A DNA stretch of 35,103 nucleotides from Chloroflexota bacterium (GCA_023473795.1 JAMCYS010000148.1:1-35103), one strand, 5' to 3'. Shown: positions 15,641 through 24,108, counted from the stretch's first letter. Notes: a model not told the origin generated them from the sequence alone. Program-made: numbers and translations.

Positions 15641-16315
15641 GTGATAATCGCGGAACAGAAGCCTCTTAGCGAAATCGAAGAGATGCTGGCCGATTGCCAT
15701 AAGGTCATGGTCGCCGGCTGCGGCACCTGCGTCACCGTCTGCTTCGCCGGCGGGGAGAAAGAGGTCGGCCTCTTGGCCTCGGCCCTGCGCATGGCACGCG
15801 AGCTCAAGGGTCAGCCGCTCGAGACCTTAGAACGCACCCTGCACCGCCAGTGTGAGTGGGAGTTCGTCGATCCAGTCAAGGCCGAGCTGGAAGGGATCGA
15901 TGCCATTCTCTCCCTGGGCTGCGGCGTGGGCGTGCAGGCCCTCTCCGAGCGGCTGCCGGGGGTGCGGGTGCTGCCGGCGCTGAATACCAAGTTCATGGGC
16001 CTGCCCCTAGAACAAGGTGTCTGGTCCGAGCGCTGCGCCGGCTGTGGCGACTGCGTGCTGGACCTCACGGGCGGCATCTGCCCGATCGCCCGCTGCTCCA
16101 AGAGCCTGCTCAACGGTCCCTGCGGCGGCTCCGCCAGCGGCAAGTGCGAGATCTCCCCGGACGTCGACTGCGGCTGGCAGCTCATCTACGATCGACTGGA
16201 GTCATTGGGCCGGCTCGATCTGATGGAGGAGCCGATCCCACCCAAGGACTGGTCCTACGCCCGCGACGGCGGCCCCCGCCGCATCGTGCGCGAAGACCTG
16301 CGCCTGGGTCAATAG
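15641..16315 (+). CDS. metV: MetV-type methylenetetrahydrofolate reductase partner (copy 1)
   Basis: A 224-aa protein of the MetV family (methylene-THF reductase C-terminal domain), the cysteine-rich subunit that pairs with MetF in many acetogens and feeds it electrons. It begins MIIAEQKPLSEIEEMLADC. Features are VAGCGTCVTVCFAGG (about 24-38), LGCGVGVQAL and a C-terminal Cys-rich block: CAGCGDCVLDLTGGICPIARC and LLNGPCGGSASGKCEI (about 136-180). GTG 15641 is preceded by GGGAGGA. It lies between flpD and hdrCB, so it is part of the Hdr operon. In Moorella-type clusters MetV sits with MetF, HdrABC and MvhD, but here metF is not adjacent. The nearest metF is at 22584. Confidence 0.92.
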   Translation: MIIAEQKPLSEIEEMLADCHKVMVAGCGTCVTVCFAGGEKEVGLLASALRMARELKGQPLETLERTLHRQCEWEFVDPVKAELEGIDAILSLGCGVGVQALSERLPGVRVLPALNTKFMGLPLEQGVWSERCAGCGDCVLDLTGGICPIARCSKSLLNGPCGGSASGKCEISPDVDCGWQLIYDRLESLGRLDLMEEPIPPKDWSYARDGGPRRIVREDLRLGQ

Positions 16316-16324
16316 GAGAGGACG

Positions 16325-17761
16325 ATGGCGGAGAGCGAAGAGGTCCTCCAACTCGACGAACAACTGGCCAAAGAGATCGAGGAGGTCTGCGGCGAGAACG
16401 CCTACCTCTGTTACCAGTGCCGCAAGTGCACGGCCGGCTGCCCGCTGTCTGAAGCGATGGATTTGGCGCCGAATCAGGTAGTGCGCGCCATCCAGCTGGG
16501 CCAGACGGACCTGGTCTTCGACAGCACGACCATCTGGCTGTGCTCGGGCTGCGAAACGTGTGTGACCCGCTGTCCGCAGCGAGTCGACCTGCCCAAGATG
16601 ATGGACGCACTGCGCCGGGCCGCCCTCAAGGCCGGCCACAAGCCGAAGTTGCCGGCGGTCGCCAACTTCTACAACGCCGCCTCCCGCGACATCAAACTGG
16701 CCGGCCGTTTGCCTGAAGTCTACCTGATGGCGGAGCTGAACCTGCGCAACGGCAACCTCTTCAAGGACATGGACCTCGCCTGGGAGCTGTTCAAGCGCGG
16801 CAAGATCAACGTCCTGCCCGAGTTCGCCCGCGCCAAGGCGCCGGACAAGCCCAGACCGATGCCGGTGGCCGAGGACGAGATCGCCTACTACCCGGGCTGC
16901 TCGTCGCACGGCACGGCGCGCGAGTTCGACGAGTCGACCCGCGCCGTGGCGGCGGCTCTGGGCGTCAACCTGGTGGAACCAGAAGGTTGGGTCTGCTGTG
17001 GCAGCTCGGCCGTGCACGCCACCTCGCACGAACTGGCGACGGAAATGCCGCTGCGCAATCTGGCCCTGGTGGCTGCCGGAGGGCACGATGCCGTCACCAC
17101 GCCCTGCGCGTCTTGCTTCTCCCGCTTCAAGACAGCGATCTACGACTTGAATCGGGAAGAAGAGCTGCGCGGCGCCCTCAAGGCCAAGACGGGCTACGAG
17201 TACCGGGGCGAGGTGGCGGTGGAGCATCTCATCGACACGTTCGCCAATCGCGTCGGCTACGACAAGGTACGGGCGACCGTGAAGCAGCCGCTCGCCGGGC
17301 TGAAGGTCGTAGCCTACTACGGCTGCCTTCTCACGCGTCCCAAGGACGTCACGGGCGCGGCCGACGCCGAATACCCGCTGACCATGGATCGACTACTGAG
17401 GGCGGCTGGCGCCGAGGTTCTCGACTGGTCGTACAAGACCGAGTGCTGCGGCGCGAGCCTGGCGCTGTCAGAAACCCAGCAGATGTACCGGCTCACGGAT
17501 CGGATTCTGGATAACGCCCAGGCCGTGGGGGCGGAGGCGGTTGTGGTGGCCTGTCCCTTGTGCCAGTCCAATCTGGACGCCCGCCAGCCGCAGATCAACA
17601 AGGCTCTGGGCCGCTCCTACCGGCTTCCCATTCTCTACTTCACGGAGGCCCTAGGTTTGGCCTTCGGCCTCTCGCCGCGCCAACTGGGGCTGCAGCGGCA
17701 CGTGGTCGACGTCAACCCACTGCTGGCGGCCAAGGGTTTGGCACCGGCGGCGCACGCGTAG
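16325..17761 (+). CDS. hdrCB: HdrC-HdrB fusion protein (heterodisulfide reductase-like)
   Basis: A 478-aa fusion of HdrC (residues 1 to about 170) and HdrB (about 185-478). The HdrC part has two [4Fe-4S] motifs, CYQCRKCTAGCP (near 29) and CSGCETCVTRCP (near 77). The HdrB part has two CCG domains: YYPGCSSHG, VCCGSSAVH and TPCASC in the first, and YYGCLL, ECCGASLAL and CPLCQSN in the second. In methanogens these bind the noncubane [4Fe-4S] clusters that reduce CoM-S-S-CoB. In bacteria without those thiols the substrate differs. Here the likely acceptor is MetV/MetF or another disulfide, which is inference. ATG 16325 is 9 nt after metV. Fused CB is known in some anaerobes. Confidence 0.93.
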   Translation: MAESEEVLQLDEQLAKEIEEVCGENAYLCYQCRKCTAGCPLSEAMDLAPNQVVRAIQLGQTDLVFDSTTIWLCSGCETCVTRCPQRVDLPKMMDALRRAALKAGHKPKLPAVANFYNAASRDIKLAGRLPEVYLMAELNLRNGNLFKDMDLAWELFKRGKINVLPEFARAKAPDKPRPMPVAEDEIAYYPGCSSHGTAREFDESTRAVAAALGVNLVEPEGWVCCGSSAVHATSHELATEMPLRNLALVAAGGHDAVTTPCASCFSRFKTAIYDLNREEELRGALKAKTGYEYRGEVAVEHLIDTFANRVGYDKVRATVKQPLAGLKVVAYYGCLLTRPKDVTGAADAEYPLTMDRLLRAAGAEVLDWSYKTECCGASLALSETQQMYRLTDRILDNAQAVGAEAVVVACPLCQSNLDARQPQINKALGRSYRLPILYFTEALGLAFGLSPRQLGLQRHVVDVNPLLAAKGLAPAAHA

Positions 17762-18150
17762 TCCGCGTTTCGGAGAGTAGGTCTCCCGTCAGCGTCGGCG
17801 TCGACATCGTCGCGATCGGGCGCATCCGGGAAGTGCTCGCCGTGACCGCCGAGCGCTTTCTGACACGAGTCTTCACAGCGGCCGAGGCGGGCTATTGGCG
17901 CGGCCGTCCGGCCGAGCTGGCCGCACGCTTTGCCGGCGAGGAGGCCATTCTGAAGCCTCTGGGCACCGGCCGGCGCGGGTTCGGCCGGCGAGCCGTCGAA
18001 ATCCTTGCCGACGGGCGGGGCAAACCGCTGGTTCGTGTGCACGGCCGGGCCCTGGAGCGGGCCCATCTCTTGGGACTCGGCTGTTTCGCGATTAGCTTGT
18101 CCCATACCCGCGACTTCGCGGTGGCTTCGGTGGTGGCCACAAGATCCTAG
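17761..18150 (+). CDS. acpS: Holo-[acyl-carrier-protein] synthase (start unresolved)
   Basis: AcpS transfers phosphopantetheine from CoA to acyl carrier protein. Visible motifs are VGVDIVAIGRIREV (with the metal-binding Asp), RVFTAAEAGYW, RFAGEEAILKPLGTG (with the catalytic-region Glu) and the C-terminal ISLSHTRDFAVASVV. The conserved part is about 120 residues, a normal length. In this frame there is no ATG, GTG or TTG close to the expected start. The nearest upstream canonical codon is GTG 17560, which would add 67 residues overlapping hdrCB. A GGAGAG at 17772-17777 suggests initiation near 17785-17794. The listed start is only the first codon after the hdrCB overlap. A non-canonical start or a sequencing error is possible. 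Confidence 0.85.
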   Translation, partial: VRVSESRSPVSVGVDIVAIGRIREVLAVTAERFLTRVFTAAEAGYWRGRPAELAARFAGEEAILKPLGTGRRGFGRRAVEILADGRGKPLVRVHGRALERAHLLGLGCFAISLSHTRDFAVASVVATRS

Positions 18151-18165
18151 TGCCGGGGGTGGACC

Positions 18166-19785
18166 TTGCCCAGCATTGTCACCGCCCAGCAGATGCGCGA
18201 GTGCGAGCAGCGCTCGGCGCAGCTGGGCGTGCCACCAGACGTTCTGATGGACCACGCCGGTTCGTCCGTGGCGAACGTGGCCGCCGGGCTGTTGGAGAAG
18301 CGGCCGGGCGGCGTGTTGGTGCTCGCCGGTCCGGGCAACAATGGCGGCGACGGACTGGTGGCAGCGCGCTACTTGCGCGAGTCGGGTCTGCCGGTCGTCT
18401 GCTACGTCTGGCACCGTCCAACCGATTCAGACAGGGTGGGCGAGGCGGCGCTGGCCGCCGGAGTATCGCTGGTCCGGGCAGAGACGGACCCGGAGCGCTC
18501 CCGCCTGCGCGGCCTGCTGAGGTCCGCGGCGTTGATCGTGGACGCCCTGCTTGGCACCGGCCTCAGCCGCCCGCTGAGCGACGAGTTGCGCGCTCTCTTG
18601 ACCGTTGTGGCCGCGGAGCGCCCCGGGCGGGCTCTACTGGCGGTGGACGTGCCGACCGGACTCAACTCGGATACCGGGCAGGTCGACGAGGCGACACTGG
18701 CCGCCGACGTCACGGTCACCCTGGGGCACGTCAAGGCTGGTCTGCTGAGCCCGCCGGGCGCGCGTTATGCCGGACGATTGGTGGTCGGCGACATCGGCCT
18801 GCCGCCCGGCTGCGAGTGCCCCGGGTTGGCCGAGTATCTCGAGGCGGCAACCGTATCAGCCCTCCTGCCGGCGCGTTCGCGACTGAGCCACAAGGGCACC
18901 TTCGGCAAGGCGCTGGTGGTCGCCGGCTCGACCCGCTACGTGGGCGCGGCGGCTCTGGCCTGCCAGGCGGCCTACAGGGCTGGGGCTGGGCTCGTGACCC
19001 TAGCCTGCGGCCGTTCGCTGCAGCCGGTTCTGGCGGGCAAACTGACTGAGACGACTTTCCTGCCGCTGCCGGAGGAGTCGCCCGGCGCGCTTGGCGCCGG
19101 CGCCCTGCCGGAACTGCTGACGGCGCTGCCCGACTACGATGCCTTGTTGGTCGGTCCGGGACTGGGCGGCGACCCCGCCACGGTCGGCTTCGTCCACCGG
19201 CTGGTCGGCGAAATCGCCTCCCGGGCGCAGATGGGGCTCGCCTTGCCCCTGGTGCTAGATGCCGACGCACTCAACGCGCTGGCGAAGCTGCCGGGCTGGT
19301 GGACCGGGTTGGGGGCCGGCGCCGTGGTCACGCCGCACCCCGGGGAAATGGCTCGCTTGCTGGGCACGGGCATGGCCGAGGTAGAGAAGTACCGCCTGGA
19401 AATGGCCCGCCGGGCGGCGGCGACCTGGGGAGTGGTTGTGGTGCTCAAAGGGGCCTACACGGTGATAAGCCCGCCCTCGGGGCGGCCCGCGGTCAGCCCC
19501 TTCGCCACGCCCGCTTTGGCAACCGCCGGCAGCGGCGACGTTCTGGCCGGCACGCTGTTGGGGCTGGCGGCACAGGGGCTCTCAACCCGCGGATCGGGGT
19601 TGCTGTCCGGCGCGGCGACCGTGTGGACCTTCGAGGCGGCCAAGGCAGCGGTGTACGTTCATGGAAGGGCGGGCGAGATGCTGGAAGCGGAAGTGGGTTT
19701 GTCCGGCGGGGTGGCCGGCGATCTGTTGCCACTGCTACCAAGAGCACAGCGAGAGCTGCGCGAGGCGTCGTGCGCCAGGTCGTAG
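18166..19785 (+). CDS. nnr: Bifunctional NAD(P)H-hydrate epimerase / ADP-dependent NAD(P)H-hydrate dehydratase
   Basis: A 539-aa metabolite-repair enzyme that restores damaged NADH and NADPH hydrates. The N-terminal epimerase domain (about 1-215) shows AGPGNNGGDGLVAARYL, VDALLGTGLSRPL and VDVPTGLNSDTG. The C-terminal dehydratase domain (about 230-530) shows HKGTFGKALVVAGS, LLVGPGLGG, LDADALNAL, TPHPGEMARLLG and ATAGSGDVLAGTLLGL, the ATP/ADP-binding motif. The start is TTG 18166 with GGGGGTGGA upstream. It lies 15 nt after acpS, a pairing common across bacteria. It ends the Hdr-headed gene run. Confidence 0.95.
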   Translation: MPSIVTAQQMRECEQRSAQLGVPPDVLMDHAGSSVANVAAGLLEKRPGGVLVLAGPGNNGGDGLVAARYLRESGLPVVCYVWHRPTDSDRVGEAALAAGVSLVRAETDPERSRLRGLLRSAALIVDALLGTGLSRPLSDELRALLTVVAAERPGRALLAVDVPTGLNSDTGQVDEATLAADVTVTLGHVKAGLLSPPGARYAGRLVVGDIGLPPGCECPGLAEYLEAATVSALLPARSRLSHKGTFGKALVVAGSTRYVGAAALACQAAYRAGAGLVTLACGRSLQPVLAGKLTETTFLPLPEESPGALGAGALPELLTALPDYDALLVGPGLGGDPATVGFVHRLVGEIASRAQMGLALPLVLDADALNALAKLPGWWTGLGAGAVVTPHPGEMARLLGTGMAEVEKYRLEMARRAAATWGVVVVLKGAYTVISPPSGRPAVSPFATPALATAGSGDVLAGTLLGLAAQGLSTRGSGLLSGAATVWTFEAAKAAVYVHGRAGEMLEAEVGLSGGVAGDLLPLLPRAQRELREASCARS

Positions 19786-19839
19786 TAGCACGAGGGCTTG
19801 GCCCAGGCCCGACCGGTCGGTGCCCCGGCACGGCGCAGG

Positions 19840-19930
19840 GTACGGTGGCCGGGCAGAGCCCCCCTGTCGGGGGACAATAGCCCGGCCAGTACGGAACGGA
19901 GGCGGGACGAGCGTACCCGTCGTCGTCCCG
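19840..19930. other. Two stem-loops in the nnr-kinase gap
   Basis: The 266-nt gap 19786-20051 has no gene but two clear inverted repeats. In the first, GTAC (19840-19843) and TGGCCGGGC (19846-19854) pair with GCCCGGCCA (19880-19888) and GTAC (19889-19892), leaving GG bulged. An inner CCCCC/GGGGG hairpin lies at 19860-19873. In the second, CGGGACGA (19903-19910) pairs with TCGTCCCG (19923-19930). No T-run follows either. They could be a transcript end, a leader RNA of the kinase operon or an unrecognised structured RNA. G+C-rich background makes chance helices possible. Confidence 0.45.
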
Positions 19931-20051
19931 TGGTATGGGGCCATGTACTCCGAGCCGGCAGGCACGCGCCGCGGCGGAGCGAGCAGCATCCGCGCACCGA
20001 GCACATTACCCGAGCCTCGCTAACTAGTCTGTCGAATACTGAGAGGACCAA

Positions 20052-21203
20052 TTGGACGCCCTGGCGGCGCTGCAAGCCTCAGAGACTTTCGAGGGATTGC
20101 CGGCAGAGGACCTGGCGGCGCTGGTTCGCTTCGCCCGCGAGTGCACGTTCGAGCCGGGGACCACGATCTTCAGCGAGGGCCAGCCGGCCCACGACCTCTA
20201 CCTGGTGGTCACCGGCAGAGTGGCCCTGGAGAAGGACATCGTTCTCGACCGGCGGGGGGCAGCCCGGCGAGCGACGGTGGACGTCATCGGCCGCGGCGGG
20301 GTTTTCGGATGGTCGGCGTTGGTCGAGCCGCGTCGACTGACGGCTTCCGCGGTCTGCGTCGAGCAGACTCTGGCCCTGGGCTTCCCCCACGCCGAGGTCG
20401 AGGCCTTTCTCAAGCAGCACCCGGCGACGGGCTACGAGCTGATGCGGCGTTTGGCCGGCGTGGCCGCATTGCGGTTGCGCGACACCACCGCCAGGCTTTC
20501 GTACCTGCTTTCCGCGGCCGCTCACGACCTGAGGGCGCCCCTGACGGCGATGGACAGCTACGTCGAGGCTTTGTTGGGCGGTTACGCCGGCCCCCTGGGC
20601 GACAAGCAGCGACAGACGCTCGTCAGCTGCCGGGAGCGTCTGGGGGAAGCGCAGGAGATGGTAGGCAACTACCTGGAACTCTCGCGGCTGGAAGCGGGGC
20701 AGGCCATGGACCAAATGGTGCCTCTCTCGCTGGCTGAAGTGGCCCGCCGGGCGGTGAACGTGATGCAGCCCGCGGCGCGCGATAAGAGCGTGGAACTCGT
20801 GGCCAGACTGCCGGAGGACTTGCCCCCGATCAAGGGACTCCCGTTGCGTCTGCGGCAGGTGGTCGTCAACCTGCTCAGCAACGCGGTCAAGTTCACGCCG
20901 CGAGGCGGGAGAGCGGAAGTGGTGCTGGTCGCCCTTGACGACGAGGTGGAGCTGTCCGTCAGCGACACCGGCGTGGGCATCGCGCCGGTCAATCTATCGC
21001 GAGTATTCGACGACTTTTTCCGCAATGGCGAGGCGGAGGGCGCCGGTCTCGGACTGGCAGTGGCCAGGCGCATCATCGTCGCCCACGGCGGACGCATTTG
21101 GGCCGAGAGCCCACTGAATCCCGAGGCGACGGACGCCAAAGGCAGCCGCTTCGTGGTTACGCTGCCGCTGCTGGAGCCGGATGAGCTGTCCCGCCAAGAA
21201 TGA
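20052..21203 (+). CDS. Soluble histidine kinase with CRP-like sensor domain (copy 1)
   Basis: A 383-aa cytosolic sensor kinase with no transmembrane segment. Residues about 10-125 form a CRP-like (cyclic-nucleotide-binding fold) domain: FEGLPAEDLAALVRFAREC, FEPGTTIFSEGQPA and LYLVVTGRVAL. The kinase core follows: H-box AAAHDLRAPL with phospho-acceptor His158, N-box NLLSNAVKFT (about 273), G1 DTGVGI (about 305) and G2 GAGLGLAVA (about 331). The phosphate-cassette position reads FGWSALV (W87), where cAMP-binding proteins have G-E, so cAMP binding is doubtful. The start is TTG 20052 with GAGAGGA upstream. A paralogue with the same architecture follows at 21419. Confidence 0.92.
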   Translation: MDALAALQASETFEGLPAEDLAALVRFARECTFEPGTTIFSEGQPAHDLYLVVTGRVALEKDIVLDRRGAARRATVDVIGRGGVFGWSALVEPRRLTASAVCVEQTLALGFPHAEVEAFLKQHPATGYELMRRLAGVAALRLRDTTARLSYLLSAAAHDLRAPLTAMDSYVEALLGGYAGPLGDKQRQTLVSCRERLGEAQEMVGNYLELSRLEAGQAMDQMVPLSLAEVARRAVNVMQPAARDKSVELVARLPEDLPPIKGLPLRLRQVVVNLLSNAVKFTPRGGRAEVVLVALDDEVELSVSDTGVGIAPVNLSRVFDDFFRNGEAEGAGLGLAVARRIIVAHGGRIWAESPLNPEATDAKGSRFVVTLPLLEPDELSRQE

Positions 21204-21418
21204 GGGCAGCGTCCAGGCGTATCGGCAATCGCGAGATTGTCGGGTTCGTTGCGGCATGAAATCGTAGGTGACGAGTCCTGAGGTCCTGAGGAACGTGATA
21301 GACACGCAGCGACCAGAGCCTTATCATGGAGCTGAAAAGCGTGGACGCAGGGCGTCCAGGCAAGCACCGTGACCTAGCCCAGGAGACTGCTGGACCGAAC
21401 ATCACTGGAGGTGCGCCA

Positions 21419-22567
21419 GTGTCAGTTGTCCGGGCACTGCGGGAATCCGAAGCCTTTGAGGGTCTTCCTCACGAGGTTCTTCAGGCAATCGCGGCAATTT
21501 CCAGTGAACGCACGTACGAACCAGGCGATGTCCTAACCAACGAAGGTGAGCCAGCGAACATCCTTATCCTGGTCGTCGAGGGCAAGGTAGCCGTCGAGAA
21601 AAGGATCGTCCTAAGCCATCGTGGTCCGGCCAGGCGCGCGACAGTGGATGTGGTGACCGATGGGCAGCTCGTCGGCTGGTCGGCGATGGTTCCCCCGCGC
21701 GAGCGTACTGCTACCACCATATGCGTTGTCAGAACCAGAGCGCTGGCTATCGACGGAGATGAACTGTTCCGACTCCTGGAGGAGCAACCGAGAGCTGGTT
21801 TTCGAGTAATGGTTCACTTGGCGAGCGTCGCTAGTTCTCGCCTGCGCGAGACGACGCACAGACTCTCGTACCTTCTATCTATCGCTTCGCACGATCTGAA
21901 GGCGCCCCTGGCGGCGGTCGAGAGCTACCAACAGGTGCTGCTGGGAGAGTTCGTCGGGCCGATAACCGACAAACAGCGCCAATTGCTGTTGCGCTGTAGC
22001 GAGCGGACCAAGGATGCGCTGGAATTGATCAGCGATTTTCTCGACGTTTCTCGCCTGGAAGCTGGCCAGATGCACGGTGAGTTGGAGATCATTTCCTTGG
22101 CCAACGTCGCACGGCGCTCGGTCGAGATCGTTCAGCCGAAGGCGGACGAGAAAGGCGTGCACCTCAACGTCAACATACCTCAGGACGTGGCCGGCATTCA
22201 GGGGGCGGCGTTGCGTCTGCAACAGGTGCTGGTCAATGTCCTGTCCAACGCGGTAAGGTATACGCCGGTTGGCGGCCAGGTAGGCCTGGTAGTTGAGGAT
22301 AGGGGCGATCACGTGCGGATTGAGATTGCCGACACCGGCATCGGCATCCAGCCGGAGGATCTGCCGCGTATCTTCGACGACTTCTATCGGGGAACGAACA
22401 CGGATGGTCAGGACCTCGGGACAGGGCTCGGGTTGGCGGTCGCGCGTCGCATAATCGCGGCCCACGGTGGCCGAATCTGGGTCGAAAGCCCTCTGTGTCC
22501 GGAGGCGGAGATCAACAAGGGCAGTCGCTTCGTCATCACGCTGCCCAGACATACGTCGGCAACATAG
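21419..22567 (+). CDS. Soluble histidine kinase with CRP-like sensor domain (copy 2)
   Basis: A 382-aa paralogue of the preceding kinase, collinear with it: CRP-like domain at about 8-125 (YEPGDVLTNEGEPANI, ILVVEGKVAVEK), H-box IASHDLKAPL with His158, N-box NVLSNAVRYT, G1 DTGIGI and G2 GTGLGLAVA. The cassette reads VGWSAMV (W87), again lacking the canonical Glu. The frame is open from 21326, but GGAGG at 21407-21411 lies 7 nt before GTG 21419, which gives a length matching copy 1. The 215-nt gap before it has no gene. It contains a tandem CCTGAGGT/CCTGAGGA near 21277-21291. metF starts 16 nt after its stop. Confidence 0.92.
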   Translation: MSVVRALRESEAFEGLPHEVLQAIAAISSERTYEPGDVLTNEGEPANILILVVEGKVAVEKRIVLSHRGPARRATVDVVTDGQLVGWSAMVPPRERTATTICVVRTRALAIDGDELFRLLEEQPRAGFRVMVHLASVASSRLRETTHRLSYLLSIASHDLKAPLAAVESYQQVLLGEFVGPITDKQRQLLLRCSERTKDALELISDFLDVSRLEAGQMHGELEIISLANVARRSVEIVQPKADEKGVHLNVNIPQDVAGIQGAALRLQQVLVNVLSNAVRYTPVGGQVGLVVEDRGDHVRIEIADTGIGIQPEDLPRIFDDFYRGTNTDGQDLGTGLGLAVARRIIAAHGGRIWVESPLCPEAEINKGSRFVITLPRHTSAT

Positions 22568-22583
22568 TGGGGAGGGTGTACGC

Positions 22584-23504
22584 TTGGTGAAGTCCGGAAG
22601 CAACTTGGAGAGCGTCCTAGAGAGCGGGCGGTTTGCCGTTACGGCCGAGCTGGGACCGCCGAAAGGGACGGGCGTAAAGGCTATATACCGCAAGGTCGAG
22701 CAACTAAAGCCGGCCGTGGACGCAGTCAATTTGACAGACAATCAGACCGCAATTACGCGGATGTGCAGCCTGGCGACCTCGGCTCTGGTGCGCCAGGCCG
22801 GCGTCGAGCCGGTGATGCAGATCACCTGCCGCGACCGCAATCGAATCGGCATACAGAGCGACGTACTGGGCGCTGTCGCCCTCGGCATAAGGAATATCCT
22901 CTGTCTCTCGGGTGACCATCAGCGTTTCGGCAACCACCCGCAGGCGAAGAACGTCTACGATCTGGATTCGGTCCAGCTCATTCAGACCTTATCCGGAATG
23001 CGCGACCGCAAGAAGTTCATCAGCGGCGATGATTTCTCGGGCGAGGCGCCGTTATTCATCGGCGCCGCCGCCAATCCCTATGCCGACCCCTACGAGTATC
23101 GCGTGGTCCGGCTGGCCAAGAAGGCCAAGGCCGGAGTGGATTTCGTCCAAACGCAGGCCGTTTTCGACGTCGCCAAGTTCGCCCACTGGATGGAGTCTGT
23201 GTGCGAGCGTGGACTGGACAAGCGGGTACACATCCTGGCAGGTGTCATTCCGGTCAAGTCAGTGGCTATGGCCCGCTACATGCGTGACTATGTGTCAGGT
23301 GTGTCGGTGCCGGACGAGATCATCACCCGGCTGGAGAAAGCGCAAGACGTCAAGGAAGAGGGGGTGAAGATCTGCCTGGAGATCATTGAGCAGGTGCGCG
23401 ACATCCCAGGTGTCCACGGCATTCACTTGATGGCGGTGGGTTGGGAGGACATGGTGCCAACAATCGTTGACAGGGCTGGATTGCTGCCTCGGCCGCTGCT
23501 TTAG
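22584..23504 (+). CDS. metF: Methylenetetrahydrofolate reductase (MetF, copy 1)
   Basis: A 306-aa TIM-barrel flavoprotein that reduces methylene-THF to methyl-THF. Recognisable parts are FAVTAELGPPKGTGV near the N-terminus, DAVNLTDNQTA, QITCRDRNRIGIQSDVLGA, LCLSGDHQRFGNHPQAK (FAD region), DFVQTQAVFD, HILAGVIPV and the C-terminal HLMAVGWEDMVPTIVDRAGL. GGAGGG at 22571-22576 is 7 nt before TTG 22584, with an alternative GTG at 22587. Such short MetF proteins from anaerobes lack an NAD(P)H site and work with MetV and further subunits. The gene sits between a sensor kinase (16 nt) and a response regulator (25 nt), an unusual place. Its MetV partner could be at 15641 or 27050. Confidence 0.93.
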   Translation: MVKSGSNLESVLESGRFAVTAELGPPKGTGVKAIYRKVEQLKPAVDAVNLTDNQTAITRMCSLATSALVRQAGVEPVMQITCRDRNRIGIQSDVLGAVALGIRNILCLSGDHQRFGNHPQAKNVYDLDSVQLIQTLSGMRDRKKFISGDDFSGEAPLFIGAAANPYADPYEYRVVRLAKKAKAGVDFVQTQAVFDVAKFAHWMESVCERGLDKRVHILAGVIPVKSVAMARYMRDYVSGVSVPDEIITRLEKAQDVKEEGVKICLEIIEQVRDIPGVHGIHLMAVGWEDMVPTIVDRAGLLPRPLL

Positions 23505-23529
23505 GAGCTGATTACTAGGAGGCTATGTC

Positions 23530-23943
23530 ATGGAGGATATCCCCAAGATCGTTGTCATCGACGACGATCCTGACATCGTGCAAGCCATTCAGATCGTGCT
23601 CGAAGCGCAGAACTATGAAGTTATCACAGCCTCCAACGGTGAGGATGGCCTGCAACGCGTCAAGAAAGACAAGCCCGACGTGGTAGTGCTTGACCTCTTG
23701 ATGCCCAAGAAGGACGGCTTTGCCGTAGTGCGGGAACTCAGAGAGGACCGCCGGTACGCCAAGTTGCCCATCCTCATTTTGACGTCGGTTCGGGAGGACG
23801 CCAGTCGCCGCCGGTACGAGCTGGAGACCGGCACGGAGCTCGAAGTCGACGACTATGTAGAGAAGCCGATAGCGCCAGTAGAGCTGATTAGCCGCGTGGG
23901 CAATCTTGTGCGGAAGGTGCGTGGGGCCGCGGCCGTGGGATGA
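23530..23943 (+). CDS. Single-domain response regulator (copy 1)
   Basis: A 137-aa CheY-like receiver without an output domain. The acidic pocket is IVVIDDDPDIV, the phospho-acceptor Asp is in VVVLDLLMPKKDGF (about residue 56), the conserved Thr is in ILILTSV, and the conserved Lys is in DDYVEKPIAP. The alpha4 region (REDASRRRYELETGTELE) is longer than in CheY. ATG 23530 has AGGAGG 7 nt upstream. Lying 25 nt after metF and downstream of two kinases, it is probably their phosphorylation target. Without a DNA-binding domain it must act through protein contact or a relay. Confidence 0.93.
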   Translation: MEDIPKIVVIDDDPDIVQAIQIVLEAQNYEVITASNGEDGLQRVKKDKPDVVVLDLLMPKKDGFAVVRELREDRRYAKLPILILTSVREDASRRRYELETGTELEVDDYVEKPIAPVELISRVGNLVRKVRGAAAVG

Positions 23944-24108
23944 TTCCCCAGCCGCGGTCGCCTCGGCAGGGTGCGCGTTCCGGCTGCACCGATCGCCGAG
24001 AGGGCAGAGGACGATGCCCGCGGCGCCCGGGTTGCCAGCGCGCTTGGGGAGCCACCCGTTCTGTAAGGGCCGCAGCTGCCGCGAGTGGGCAATGGCAAGG
24101 AGATGAAG

